DNA of 64,000 nt from Kibdelosporangium banguiense (GTDB lineage: Bacteria; Actinomycetota; Actinomycetes; Mycobacteriales; Pseudonocardiaceae), in NCBI RefSeq assembly GCF_017876405.1, contig NZ_JAGINW010000001.1, forward strand, positions 11,111,203-11,175,202, read 5' to 3'. Positions 34,431 through 43,101 of the stretch are shown piece after piece. A model generated the notes under the pieces. The model had not been told where the DNA came from and made no database searches. It saw only the letters and a program-made list of their open reading frames with translations. A program made the position numbers and the translations under genes. Positions within the stretch are counted from its first letter, which is position 1. Every line of letters starts with the position of its first letter.

Positions 34431-35975
34431 ATGGCCGTCCACATCAACGCGGACGTCAACGACCCGATCGGCCCGGTACCACCCCGGCTGTTCGGGTCGT
34501 TCGTCGAGCACATGGGGCGCAGTGTGTACACCGGGATCTACGAACCCGGGCATCCTGCGGCCGATGAGCGGGGGTTCCGCCGTGACGTCTTGGATCTGGT
34601 ACGTGAGCTCGGCCCGACCGTGGTCCGGTATCCCGGCGGCAACTTCGTGTCCGGCTACCGCTGGGAGGACGGCGTCGGGCCCGCCGCCGGGCGGCCCGTA
34701 CGGCTCGATCCCGCCTGGCACAGTGTGGAGACCAACCAGTTCGGCCTGCACGAGTTCGCGGACTGGGCCGCGGAAGCGGGCGTGGAGCCCATGTACGCGG
34801 TCAACCTCGGCACGCGGGGCATCCAGGAGGCCATGGATGCCCTCGAATACTGCAACCACCCCGGTGGAACCGCACTGAGCGAGCAGCGTCGCGCCAACGG
34901 CGCCGACAGTCCTTTCGGCTTCCGGCTTTGGTGCCTGGGCAACGAGATGGACGGGCCCTGGCAGATCGGTCACAAGACGGCCGACGAATACGGCCGGCTG
35001 GCCGCCGAGACCGCTCGTGTCATGCGCATGATCGATTCCACTGTGGAACTGGTCGTGGCGGGCAGCTCGAGCCAGGACATGCCGACGTTCGGCTCCTGGG
35101 AACGCACGGTCCTGCGGCACACCGCCGCGCTGGTGGACCACATCTCGCTGCACGCCTACTACCAGGAGTTCGACGGCGACGCCGACAGCTATCTCGCCAG
35201 CGGCGCCGCTTTGGAGAGCTACATCCGGACCACTGCCGGGATCATCGACGAGACCCTGGCGGAACTGGGGCTGGACAAGAAGATCGGCATCAGTGTCGAC
35301 GAGTGGAACACCTGGGATCTGCGCCGGTGGAACGAGGTCGACTCCGCCAAGCTCGGTGCTGAGGGCTGGCACACCCGGCCGCGGATCATCGAGGACACCT
35401 ACACGGTCACCGATGCCGTCGTGGTCGGATCGTTGCTGAACTGCCTGCTGCGCAACGTCGACCGGGTCACCATGGCCAACCAGGCCCAACTGGTGAACGT
35501 CATCGCGCCCATCCGCTCCGAACCCGGCGGCCCCGCCTGGCGCCAGACGACTTTCCACCCCTTCCAGCTGGTCGCCGCGTCCGCCCGTGGGTCGAGCCTG
35601 AAGCTGACGGTGGACGGCGATCGCGTGAGCACTGCTCGGCATGGCGAAGTCGACATCGTCGACGCCGCCGTGACCGTTGAGGAATCCGGTAACTGTGCGG
35701 TCTTCCTGACCAACCGCGCCACCACGTCGGCCACCGAGGTCCGGCTGTGGATCCGCGGCGCGGGCCTTGACGTCGAGAACGCCTGGACCGTCACGACACC
35801 CGACGGCCTGACCCGGCACGCCACCAATACCGCCGAGTCGCAACCGGTTCAGCCCATCCGGCTGTCCGGTGTGACCGCTGCCCCGCACCACGGAGGTACG
35901 ATCATTACCGGCACACTCCCGCCGCTGTCCTGGACCGCCCTGCGCCTGCGTCCCCTGGTGGGCCAGAATGCCTGA
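34431..35975 (+). CDS. Alpha-L-arabinofuranosidase (GH51)
   Basis: The 514-residue enzyme has the GH51 start (LFGSFVEHMGRSVYTGIYEPGH, VVRYPGGNFVSGYRWEDGVGP), the acid/base in CLGNEMDGPW (Glu 172) and the nucleophile in GISVDEWNTW (Glu 291), and a C-terminal beta-sandwich. No signal peptide, so it acts on imported oligosaccharides, removing arabinofuranose side chains. It ends eight bases inside the GH35 gene. Confidence 0.95.
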   Translation: MAVHINADVNDPIGPVPPRLFGSFVEHMGRSVYTGIYEPGHPAADERGFRRDVLDLVRELGPTVVRYPGGNFVSGYRWEDGVGPAAGRPVRLDPAWHSVETNQFGLHEFADWAAEAGVEPMYAVNLGTRGIQEAMDALEYCNHPGGTALSEQRRANGADSPFGFRLWCLGNEMDGPWQIGHKTADEYGRLAAETARVMRMIDSTVELVVAGSSSQDMPTFGSWERTVLRHTAALVDHISLHAYYQEFDGDADSYLASGAALESYIRTTAGIIDETLAELGLDKKIGISVDEWNTWDLRRWNEVDSAKLGAEGWHTRPRIIEDTYTVTDAVVVGSLLNCLLRNVDRVTMANQAQLVNVIAPIRSEPGGPAWRQTTFHPFQLVAASARGSSLKLTVDGDRVSTARHGEVDIVDAAVTVEESGNCAVFLTNRATTSATEVRLWIRGAGLDVENAWTVTTPDGLTRHATNTAESQPVQPIRLSGVTAAPHHGGTIITGTLPPLSWTALRLRPLVGQNA

Positions 35976-37719
35976 GTTCGCGATCGGCGAGACCGACTTC
36001 CTGCTCGACGGCCGGCCCTTGAAGATCCTTTCCGGTGCCCTGCACTACTTCCGGGTGCATCCCGACCTGTGGGCCGACCGGATCGGCAAGGCCCGTCAGA
36101 TGGGCCTCAACACCATCGAGACCTACGTCCCGTGGAACGCCCACTCGCCGGAGCCCGGCGAGTTCGACCTGTCCGGCGGCCTGGACCTGGACCGGTTCCT
36201 GCGCATGATCGCCGAGGCCGGGATGTACGCCATTGTGCGGCCGGGCCCGTACATCTGCGCCGAGTGGGCCAACGGCGGCCTGCCACCCTGGCTGTTCCGT
36301 GATCCCGAAGTGGGCGTCCGCCGGTACGAGCCGCGCTATCTCGCGGCCGTGCGGGAATATCTGAACCAAGTTTACAACGTTGTCGTGCCGCACCAGATCG
36401 ACCGCGGCGGACCGGTTCTGCTGGTCCAGATCGAGAACGAGTACGGCGCTTTCGGCAACGACAAGCGTTATCTCGCCGCGCTCACCGAGTACACGCGCGA
36501 AGCCGGGATCACGGTTCCCCTGACCACTGTGGACCAGCCGACCCCGGAGATGCTGGAAGCCGGGAGCCTGGAAGGCCTGCACCGCACCGCTTCCTTCGGC
36601 TCCCGCACCACCGAACGGCTCGCGACCCTGCGCGCCCACCAGCCCACCGGACCGCTCATGTGCAGCGAGTTCTGGAACGGCTGGTTCGACCACTGGGGCG
36701 CGCACCACCACACCACCTCGGTCGAGGAGTCGGCGGCCGATCTGGACGCCCTGCTCGCCGCGGGCGGGTCGGTCAACCTCTACATGTTCCATGGTGGCAC
36801 CAACTTCGGCCTTACCAACGGCGCCAACGACAAGGGCGTCTACCAGCCGCTGGTGACCTCGTACGACTACGACGCACCACTGGACGAAGCCGGCAACCCG
36901 ACGGCCAAGTACCACGCTTTCCGGGACGTGATCGCCCGCTATCACAAGGTTCCCGACAGCGTTCCGCCTCCGGCGCAGCCCGCGCCCACACCGACGGCAT
37001 TGTTGCGTGATCCCGTCCGCCTGCTCGATGCACCACAGCGTTGGGGCACCTGGCAGACGTACGACCACTTGCCCACGTTCGACGAGCTCAGCCCGATCCC
37101 CCAGCTTGTCCTGCTGCGTACCCGGATCACCGGTGACAAGCCGGGAGTGCTGACGTTCGGCGAGGTTCGCGACCGGGCAGCGGTGTTCCTCGACGGCGAT
37201 CACGTGGGCACGTTGCTGAGGGAGCACCACGACCGCGCGATCGCCCTGCCTCGGGCGAACGGCGAACTCCTGGTACTGGTGGAGGATCAGGGCAGGGTCG
37301 ACTACGGCACGCGGATCGGTGAGGCCAAGGGCATCATCGACGGCGCGGTCCTCAACGGACAGAGTTTGTCCACTTGGGACGTTATGCCGATCGACATGGC
37401 CCTTGTGCCGGACCTGCGAGCAGACAGCGCGGCCGTGTTCGGGCCGACGGCCGGACCGGCGCTGCTGCGCGGCGAGTTCGACCTCGACCAGCCCGCGGAC
37501 CTGTTCCTGGACACCGGCCTCTGGGGCAAGGGAATGGCCTGGATCAACGGTTTCCCGCTCGGCCGCTACTGGCGGCGTGGCCCGCAACGGACGTTGTACG
37601 TCCCCAGCCCCGTGGTGCGGGCCGGCGCCAACGAAATCGTCGTGCTCGAACTGGGCACGATGCTCGAACCCGACGTGCGTTTCGTGCCCCATCCCCTGCT
37701 CGGACACACCGAAGCCTGA
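35968..37719 (+). CDS. Beta-galactosidase (GH35)
   Basis: The 583-residue protein starts FLLDGRPLKILSGALHYFRV, with GLNTIETYVPWN, the acid/base in QIENEYG (Glu 158) and the nucleophile in MCSEFWNGW (Glu 234), all GH35 hallmarks. There is no signal peptide, so it works in the cytoplasm on beta-galactosyl oligosaccharides after arabinose removal. Length and C-terminal jelly-roll are normal for the compact bacterial subgroup. Confidence 0.95.
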   Translation: MPEFAIGETDFLLDGRPLKILSGALHYFRVHPDLWADRIGKARQMGLNTIETYVPWNAHSPEPGEFDLSGGLDLDRFLRMIAEAGMYAIVRPGPYICAEWANGGLPPWLFRDPEVGVRRYEPRYLAAVREYLNQVYNVVVPHQIDRGGPVLLVQIENEYGAFGNDKRYLAALTEYTREAGITVPLTTVDQPTPEMLEAGSLEGLHRTASFGSRTTERLATLRAHQPTGPLMCSEFWNGWFDHWGAHHHTTSVEESAADLDALLAAGGSVNLYMFHGGTNFGLTNGANDKGVYQPLVTSYDYDAPLDEAGNPTAKYHAFRDVIARYHKVPDSVPPPAQPAPTPTALLRDPVRLLDAPQRWGTWQTYDHLPTFDELSPIPQLVLLRTRITGDKPGVLTFGEVRDRAAVFLDGDHVGTLLREHHDRAIALPRANGELLVLVEDQGRVDYGTRIGEAKGIIDGAVLNGQSLSTWDVMPIDMALVPDLRADSAAVFGPTAGPALLRGEFDLDQPADLFLDTGLWGKGMAWINGFPLGRYWRRGPQRTLYVPSPVVRAGANEIVVLELGTMLEPDVRFVPHPLLGHTEA

Positions 37720-37737
37720 ACGAAGGGTCGTTCGAAG

Positions 37738-39735
37738 ATGAACCTCCGACGTTTATTCACCGTCCTTTGTGTCCCGTTGGTCACCGCCGTCGCCGTGCCT
37801 GCCCCTGTGTCTGCCACTGGGGCGGCGGTCGACTCGGTCACCGTGCGGCCTGATCCCACCTACCGGCAGCAGCCCTTCGAGGGCTGGGGCGCGAGTCTGG
37901 CGTGGATGGCCGAGGCGACCGGCGGTTACCCCGACGCGATCCGTAACAAGCTCGCCGACATGGTCTACGGCCCGGAAGGGCTGAACTTCAACATCGCCCG
38001 GTTCAACATCGGCGGCGGCAACGCCCCGGACGTACCGCCCTACCTGCGCGCGGGCGGTGCCGTGCCGGGCTGGTGGAAGGCGCCCGCGGGCACGACCCGT
38101 AACGACAAGGACTGGTGGTCCCCCAACGATCCGCGCGAGTTCGACGCCGCGGCTGACCCGAACCAGCGATGGTGGGTCGACCGGATCAAGAAACGCGTGA
38201 CCAAGTGGGAGACGTTCAGCAACTCCCCGCCGTACTTCCACACCGTGTCCGGGTACGTCTCCGGTGGCTTCAACGCCACCGACGAGCAACTGCGGACCGA
38301 CAAGATCGGCGACTACACCGCCTACCTGGCCAAGGTCACCAAGACCCTCGAGCGCGCGCACGGAATCACTGTTTCCACGGTGGATCCGTTCAACGAGCCC
38401 AACACCAACTACTGGAAGACCACTCTCGGCAGCAACGGAAACCCGACCGGTGGCCGCCAGGAGGGTGCGCATATCGGGCCCGCTGTGCAGTCGCAGGTGA
38501 TCCCGGCGATGGCACAGGCACTGTCCGCGGCGGGAACCCGCGCCACGGTGTCCGGGCCGGACGAGACCAACCCGAGCATCTTCGCCGACGACTGGAACGG
38601 CTGGTCGGCTGAGTCCCGCGCGAAGGTCGGCCAGCTCAACGTGCACACCTACGGCACCGGAAACCGGCCTGTGCCCAGGGACATCGCCAAGGGCGCGGCG
38701 AAACCGCTGTGGATGAGCGAGGTCGGCGGGAGCTGGCTGGACCGCCAGGACTTCACCAGCATGGACCCGGGTCTCGGGATGGCCGCGCAGATCACCGGCG
38801 ACCTGCGTGAGCTGGAGCCGAAGGCGTGGGTCAGCTGGCAGCCCATCGAGGACTACAACAACATGAAGCCCGGCGGCGAGACCCCGGCGGGCATCAACTG
38901 GGGCGAGATCCAGATCCCGTTCGACTGTGCCCGCAACGCGACGCTGAAGACGTGTCCGATCAGGACGAACACGAAGTACAACACGATGCGCAACTTCACC
39001 CACTACATCAAGCCGGGTGACCGCATCATCGGCGTGAACGACACCGCCAGCACAGTCGCGATGCGCGGCGAAAGCCTGGCCACCGTGGTCCACACCAACG
39101 CCACCGCGGCCGACCGTGACGTCGTGCTCGACCTGTCCGGCTTCGGGCTCGTCTGGCCCGGCGCGTCCGTCACCCCGGTGGTCACGGACGTCAACAAGGT
39201 CCTGGAACGCGGCAAACCAGTCCGCGTGGTCAACAAGAAGGCGACCATCCGCGTCCCGGCCCGTTCGGTGACCAGCTTCGTCGTGAACGGCGTCAGTTTC
39301 ACCGCCGCCGGCACCGGAATCGGCTCAGGCAAGCCGTTCACCTTCACCGGCGTGCAGAGCGGCAAGTCACTCAGCGCCGAGAACGGCTCGCTCCTCCAGC
39401 GCACGACCGACGCCTCAGCGCCGGCCCAGACCTGGACCCTCACCAACCGCACCGGCTGCTACGGCAACCGCGACCAGTACACCATCACCAACACCGGCAC
39501 ACGCCAGGTCCTCAGCACAGCCGACGGCGCGGTCACCCTCGCCCCGGCCCGCACCGACAACGCGGCCTCCCGCTGGATCCTGTCCACCACCGGCAACGGA
39601 ACCTGGACCTTCATCAACGCGGCCACCGGCCAGCTGCTCGATGTCATCGGCGAATCCCGCGAGGACGGCGCCCGCATCGGCCTCTACCGCCCGACCAACG
39701 GTCCCAACCAACGCTGGACGGCAGTCCCGCGTTAA
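37738..39735 (+). CDS. Secreted GH30 endo-beta-1,6-galactanase-like enzyme with ricin-type lectin domain
   Basis: The 665-residue protein has a Sec signal (residues 1-29). Its catalytic domain opens with QQPFEGWGASLAWMAEATGGYP and NFNIARFNIGGGN, features of the GH30 group that contains fungal and streptomycete endo-beta-1,6-galactanases. The acid/base is in VDPFNEPNTNYWK and the nucleophile in LWMSEVGG. Residues about 525-665 are a ricin B/CBM13 trefoil with QxW-type repeats (AQTWTL, ASRWIL, NQRWTA). It should cleave beta-1,6-galactan side chains of plant arabinogalactan outside the cell and feed the importer. Confidence 0.9.
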   Translation: MNLRRLFTVLCVPLVTAVAVPAPVSATGAAVDSVTVRPDPTYRQQPFEGWGASLAWMAEATGGYPDAIRNKLADMVYGPEGLNFNIARFNIGGGNAPDVPPYLRAGGAVPGWWKAPAGTTRNDKDWWSPNDPREFDAAADPNQRWWVDRIKKRVTKWETFSNSPPYFHTVSGYVSGGFNATDEQLRTDKIGDYTAYLAKVTKTLERAHGITVSTVDPFNEPNTNYWKTTLGSNGNPTGGRQEGAHIGPAVQSQVIPAMAQALSAAGTRATVSGPDETNPSIFADDWNGWSAESRAKVGQLNVHTYGTGNRPVPRDIAKGAAKPLWMSEVGGSWLDRQDFTSMDPGLGMAAQITGDLRELEPKAWVSWQPIEDYNNMKPGGETPAGINWGEIQIPFDCARNATLKTCPIRTNTKYNTMRNFTHYIKPGDRIIGVNDTASTVAMRGESLATVVHTNATAADRDVVLDLSGFGLVWPGASVTPVVTDVNKVLERGKPVRVVNKKATIRVPARSVTSFVVNGVSFTAAGTGIGSGKPFTFTGVQSGKSLSAENGSLLQRTTDASAPAQTWTLTNRTGCYGNRDQYTITNTGTRQVLSTADGAVTLAPARTDNAASRWILSTTGNGTWTFINAATGQLLDVIGESREDGARIGLYRPTNGPNQRWTAVPR

Positions 39736-39749
39736 GACCTAAGTAGACA

Positions 39750-39785
39750 CTCGGCCCCGGAGGTCCTCACGCCTCCGGGGCCGAG
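39750..39785 (+). terminator. Operon terminator hairpin
   Basis: A perfect 14-bp G+C-rich stem (CTCGGCCCCGGAGG, eight-base loop) begins 15 bases after the galactanase stop. It is a strong hairpin without a long T-run, as common in actinomycetes, and closes the arabinogalactan operon. Confidence 0.8.
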
Positions 39786-40115
39786 GGCTGTTCTGCCCAG
39801 GAATGCGCAGGGCTGCCCGGGACCGCGGCGCGGAGAGATAGCGCTCGAGCATCTCGCGTCGCTCGGCGAGCCGCCGTTCCTGATGTGCCAGCTGGTCGCG
39901 AACCGGCCGGACGCGATCGGGTCTCTGCCGCTATCGGCGCAGGACGTCAAGCAAGTCGATCCTGGCCGGTTCGGGGCCGGCGACCGGCATGACGAGCCGC
40001 GCTCGGTCACCGTTGTCCACAACGAACAGAGACCGACCCATCGATTGTCCACTGTGGATATGATCGTCAGATCATTGCCCAACGCGTTGCCGCCCAGCGC
40101 TATCACGATCCGCAT
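39786..40115 (-). pseudogene. Carbamate kinase remnant behind the APC permease
   Basis: A frame starting at ATG 40115 encodes MRIVIALGGNALG, the N-terminus of carbamate kinase (ArcC), and then loses all resemblance to it. No other frame in the next 300 bases restores kinase motifs such as the THGNGPQVG segment. The start is 31 bases behind the permease stop. Permease followed by carbamate kinase is the arcD-arcC order of arginine deiminase loci. I read this as a decayed arcC. Confidence 0.5.
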
Positions 40116-40146
40116 CCGCGCCTTCTCGCTCGATGATCAGCCGGTC

Positions 40147-41565
40147 TTACCGGTAACGCGGCATGGGCGCCGGCTGGGTCAGATGGCGGCGCTGGGCGGT
40201 ATAGACGGGGATACCGAGCAGAAGCGCGCCGCCGGCCAGGAGGAACGGTGCCCAGTACACCCAGAAGCCATGGCCGGTGTTGCGTGAATACCAGATGAAG
40301 AGCACGGAGAACACCAGCGAGGCCACGGCCACGGTCGTGTCACGGACGAACCGCGGGATGTCCGGAGTCCGGTGATCGATCCAACGCCATTTCATGTGCG
40401 CGAGTGCAGAGAAGCCATAAGGGATTGCGGCTGTGATGCCGGCCATCAAGGCCAATGTAGTGAAGACGGTCGCGCCGGCCGAGCCCAGGTAGTTGACGAC
40501 CACTGCGACCGATGCGAGCACGGTGGAGGCGATGATCCCGACCCCAGGCACCTTCTTCTCCGACATGCGCCTGAACTGTTCGGGAAACAGACCGTCGTTC
40601 GCGGCGGCCAGCGGCATCTCCGCGGCGATCATGGTGCCTCCGTTGAGCGCCCCGAAGCCGGAGATGATCACCGCGATGGCCATCACGTCGCCGGCCCAGG
40701 TACCACCGAACATCGCGTTGGCCGCGTCGCAGAACGGGGCGGTGGCTGATTGAAGCTGTGAGTTGGGCAGGATGCCGAACACGGCGACGAGTGAGAGCAG
40801 GTAGACAACGGCGGTCGCGATCGTGCCCAGGATGGTGGCCTTGGGGATGTTCCGGTCGGGCTCACGCACCTTGCCGGCGGCCACAGCGGCGGTTTCCAGA
40901 CCGAGGTAACTGAACAAGGCGATGGCCATCCCGCCGCCGATCGCGGCGATCGTGCCCTCCTCGCTGACGTTCCATGGGGTGAAGTTGGTGCTCTCGATGA
41001 AGAAAAATCCGGCAGTGGACATGACCGCGAGAGCCGCGAACTTCAGAATGGCGGTGGCTACCTGGACCCATTCCATGTTCTTCACGCCGGACAGGTTGAT
41101 CGCCGCCGGTAGCCACAGCCCGGCAAGCACGAGCAGCGCCGAGAACAGCTCGTTGTGGCCGGTGTTGACGAAATGCTCGACGTACAGGACCCAGCCGACC
41201 GCGATCGTGGCGTTGCCGGCCCATGCCGTGATCCAGTAGGACCAGGCGGTGGCGAACCCGAGGCGGTTGCCGAAGGCGATCCGCGCGTACGCGTACGGCC
41301 CGCCGCTGGCGGGCACACGACGGGACAGCGCCGCGAACAGCATGGCAAGCGCCAGCGCGCCAACGGTGGTGAGTGCCATCGAGACGAGACTGATCGGACC
41401 GTATGCCGCCGAGGAGGTAGGCAGGTTGAAAACGCCGACACCGATGATGTTGCCCACAACCAGCGCCATGGCAGAGGCGAGACCGAACCGCCGCGACCCG
41501 CTCCCGGCAGGTAACGCCCCGGCAAGCCCGCCCACTCCGCCGGACATATCACCTCGATCGGTCAC
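40147..41565 (-). CDS. APC-superfamily amino acid permease (possible arginine/ornithine exchanger)
   Basis: The 472-residue protein has 12 membrane helices, with the APC opening FGLASAMALVVGNIIGVGVFNLP and GPYAYARIAFGNRLGF in helix 3. GTG at 41565 is preceded by an exceptionally strong GGGGGAGG site seven bases upstream, which rules out the open frame reaching back to 42072 (that part is transposase debris). The remnant of carbamate kinase right behind it hints at arginine/ornithine exchange, but the family also includes many other amino acid transporters. Confidence 0.88.
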   Translation of the reverse strand: MTDRGDMSGGVGGLAGALPAGSGSRRFGLASAMALVVGNIIGVGVFNLPTSSAAYGPISLVSMALTTVGALALAMLFAALSRRVPASGGPYAYARIAFGNRLGFATAWSYWITAWAGNATIAVGWVLYVEHFVNTGHNELFSALLVLAGLWLPAAINLSGVKNMEWVQVATAILKFAALAVMSTAGFFFIESTNFTPWNVSEEGTIAAIGGGMAIALFSYLGLETAAVAAGKVREPDRNIPKATILGTIATAVVYLLSLVAVFGILPNSQLQSATAPFCDAANAMFGGTWAGDVMAIAVIISGFGALNGGTMIAAEMPLAAANDGLFPEQFRRMSEKKVPGVGIIASTVLASVAVVVNYLGSAGATVFTTLALMAGITAAIPYGFSALAHMKWRWIDHRTPDIPRFVRDTTVAVASLVFSVLFIWYSRNTGHGFWVYWAPFLLAGGALLLGIPVYTAQRRHLTQPAPMPRYR

Positions 41566-41759
41566 GGTATTACCTCCCCCTCTTACTCCCTGGTCTGAAG
41601 GGGTTTGAATCTTCCGCAGCGCCACCCATAAGCCCTCGCAGCTCGAGATAGCGCTTCGGCCGTCCGGTCTCGAGCACCAGGTGGACTCCACGCTGTGGGC
41701 TCTGAAGCTGTTTAGCCTGTCACTGCTGTGATGCTGGCGAGCGACCAGTTTGCGACATG

Positions 41760-42347
41760 GCCACAATGCGTCACCCCTTGTTGATGTGCCGCACGAAGCC
41801 CAGAGTGCCCTGGCGGGCCGCTCACGCCGGCCGCGCACGGCGGAACAGTCTCGAGCAACGCCCGTCAACAACACCGCCAGCGGAATGCCGTGCGCTTCGG
41901 TGATCATGTGGTGTTTCGAGCCTGCTAGGGCACGGTCGACCGGGCTCGGTCCGGTTTTGGGCCGCCCTTGAGCGCCCGGAAGTGGGAGCTGTCGATCACT
42001 GCCCCGGACCGACCCTGGACCAGTCCCGTGGCATGCAGTTCGGCCAGCAGCAGTTCGTGCAGCCGCCGCCACACGCCCGCCTCGTGCCAGTCACGCAGGC
42101 GCCGCCAGCAGGTCATCCCGCAGCCGAACGCCAGTTCCTGCGGCAGAAAACTCCCACCGAATGCCGGTGTGGAACACAAACAGGATGTCGCACAACACCT
42201 TGCGGTCGTCCGACGCTTGCGACCAGCGGCGAGCTCCACAGTGGCGACCGCGATTCGCCGTCCAACGAGAATCCCGCCACAGCAGCCTGGTTGTCCGTTC
42301 TCAACGATCATGTCAGTGTGGCCATGTCCTGGCGTGCGGGATGACAT
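41760..42347 (-). pseudogene. Broken IS5-type transposase
   Basis: Fragments in two frames match an IS5-group transposase: FLPQELAFGCGMTCWRRLRDW and RLHELLLAELHATG, then VIDSSHFRALKGGPK in the first frame, continued in a second frame as KTGPSPVDRALAGSKHHMITEA and GIPLAV. The frames change near 41950. The C-terminal third with the last catalytic Glu cannot be found. The element is therefore dead. Its upstream end touches the dispersed repeat at 42292-42490. Confidence 0.8.
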
Positions 42348-42490
42348 CTCCGTTGAGACACAACGGATGGGCGGCGGCTTTGGCGCAGGGGCACGTGCGG
42401 CCGGGGAACAGCGTGGTCTCGAAGATCATGGCGTGGCACGAGGTCCTGACCAGTGCTGTGACAAGTGCGTTGAGACAGACCGGGGATCGC
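42292..42490 (+). repeat. Dispersed repeat, copy A
   Basis: About 200 bases that align along their whole length, with mismatches and small gaps, to 50551-50750 in the same orientation. Shared words include TGTCCGTTCTCA at the left end, GAGACACAACGGATGG in the middle and GATCATGG farther right. No protein family is evident in either copy. It may be a non-coding end of a mobile element. Confidence 0.75.
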
Positions 42491-43101
42491 GTGTGGCGAC
42501 AGCCGACGATCTGCCGTGTCGGATGAGATTCCGACACCCTTGATGGGACGACTCGCGTGATCGGTGAGACTCTGCAAACTCCACTGAAAACGGACAGTCG
42601 GTTTCACATATTGGCCCATGGGCCGTCGAGGGGCCAAGATCGTTGAGAAAGGGCCAAGATCACTGAGAACCTACAACAACTGTAGGGTCTCACCGCGCAT
42701 GACATGTCGATCGTGCTTGACCTGCGACTTCCCGGCAGTCTCACGACGCGACGTCCAAGATCAGTCTCAGTTCCGTGGCACTTCTTCAGCAGCGGGCCCG
42801 ATGGCGGTTATGACCGGGACGGGGGCAGCGATTTAGCGCCTCCGAGAACGCTCGCTATGCGGCTATGAGCATGCATCGGACAAGTTGCCGCGATACGCAC
42901 GCTACGAACTCGCAGGATGATCAAGGCATCAGCCGCCGCTGGTTCTGGCCCCTGCGTACTACCGGTCGTCAACCTCTGGCGTGCGATTTGTGTCAGTGGC
43001 GTTGTTTGGCCGCACCGGGGCCCTTTCTTGCGCAGATGGTCGGATAGGTTGGATGGGTCTACACGTGGGGCTTGGGAAGGGTGATTTAGCCGGGGCAAGC
43101 G
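42491..43101. other. Intergenic region before the SARP gene
   Basis: About 600 bases with no gene I can support. It lies between the dispersed repeat and the SARP start and has mixed composition and many short frames without ribosome sites, consistent with mobile-element debris plus the SARP promoter. Confidence 0.4.

Noticed and set aside
35905..37707. 600-codon open frame on the minus strand
   Set aside because: Mirror frame of the GH35 beta-galactosidase; the plus strand has all catalytic motifs.
37753..39093. 446-codon open frame on the minus strand
   Set aside because: Mirror frame of the GH30 galactanase; no motifs.
41566..42072. N-terminal extension of the APC permease frame
   Set aside because: It translates IS5-type transposase debris; the GTG at 41565 has a near-perfect ribosome site.
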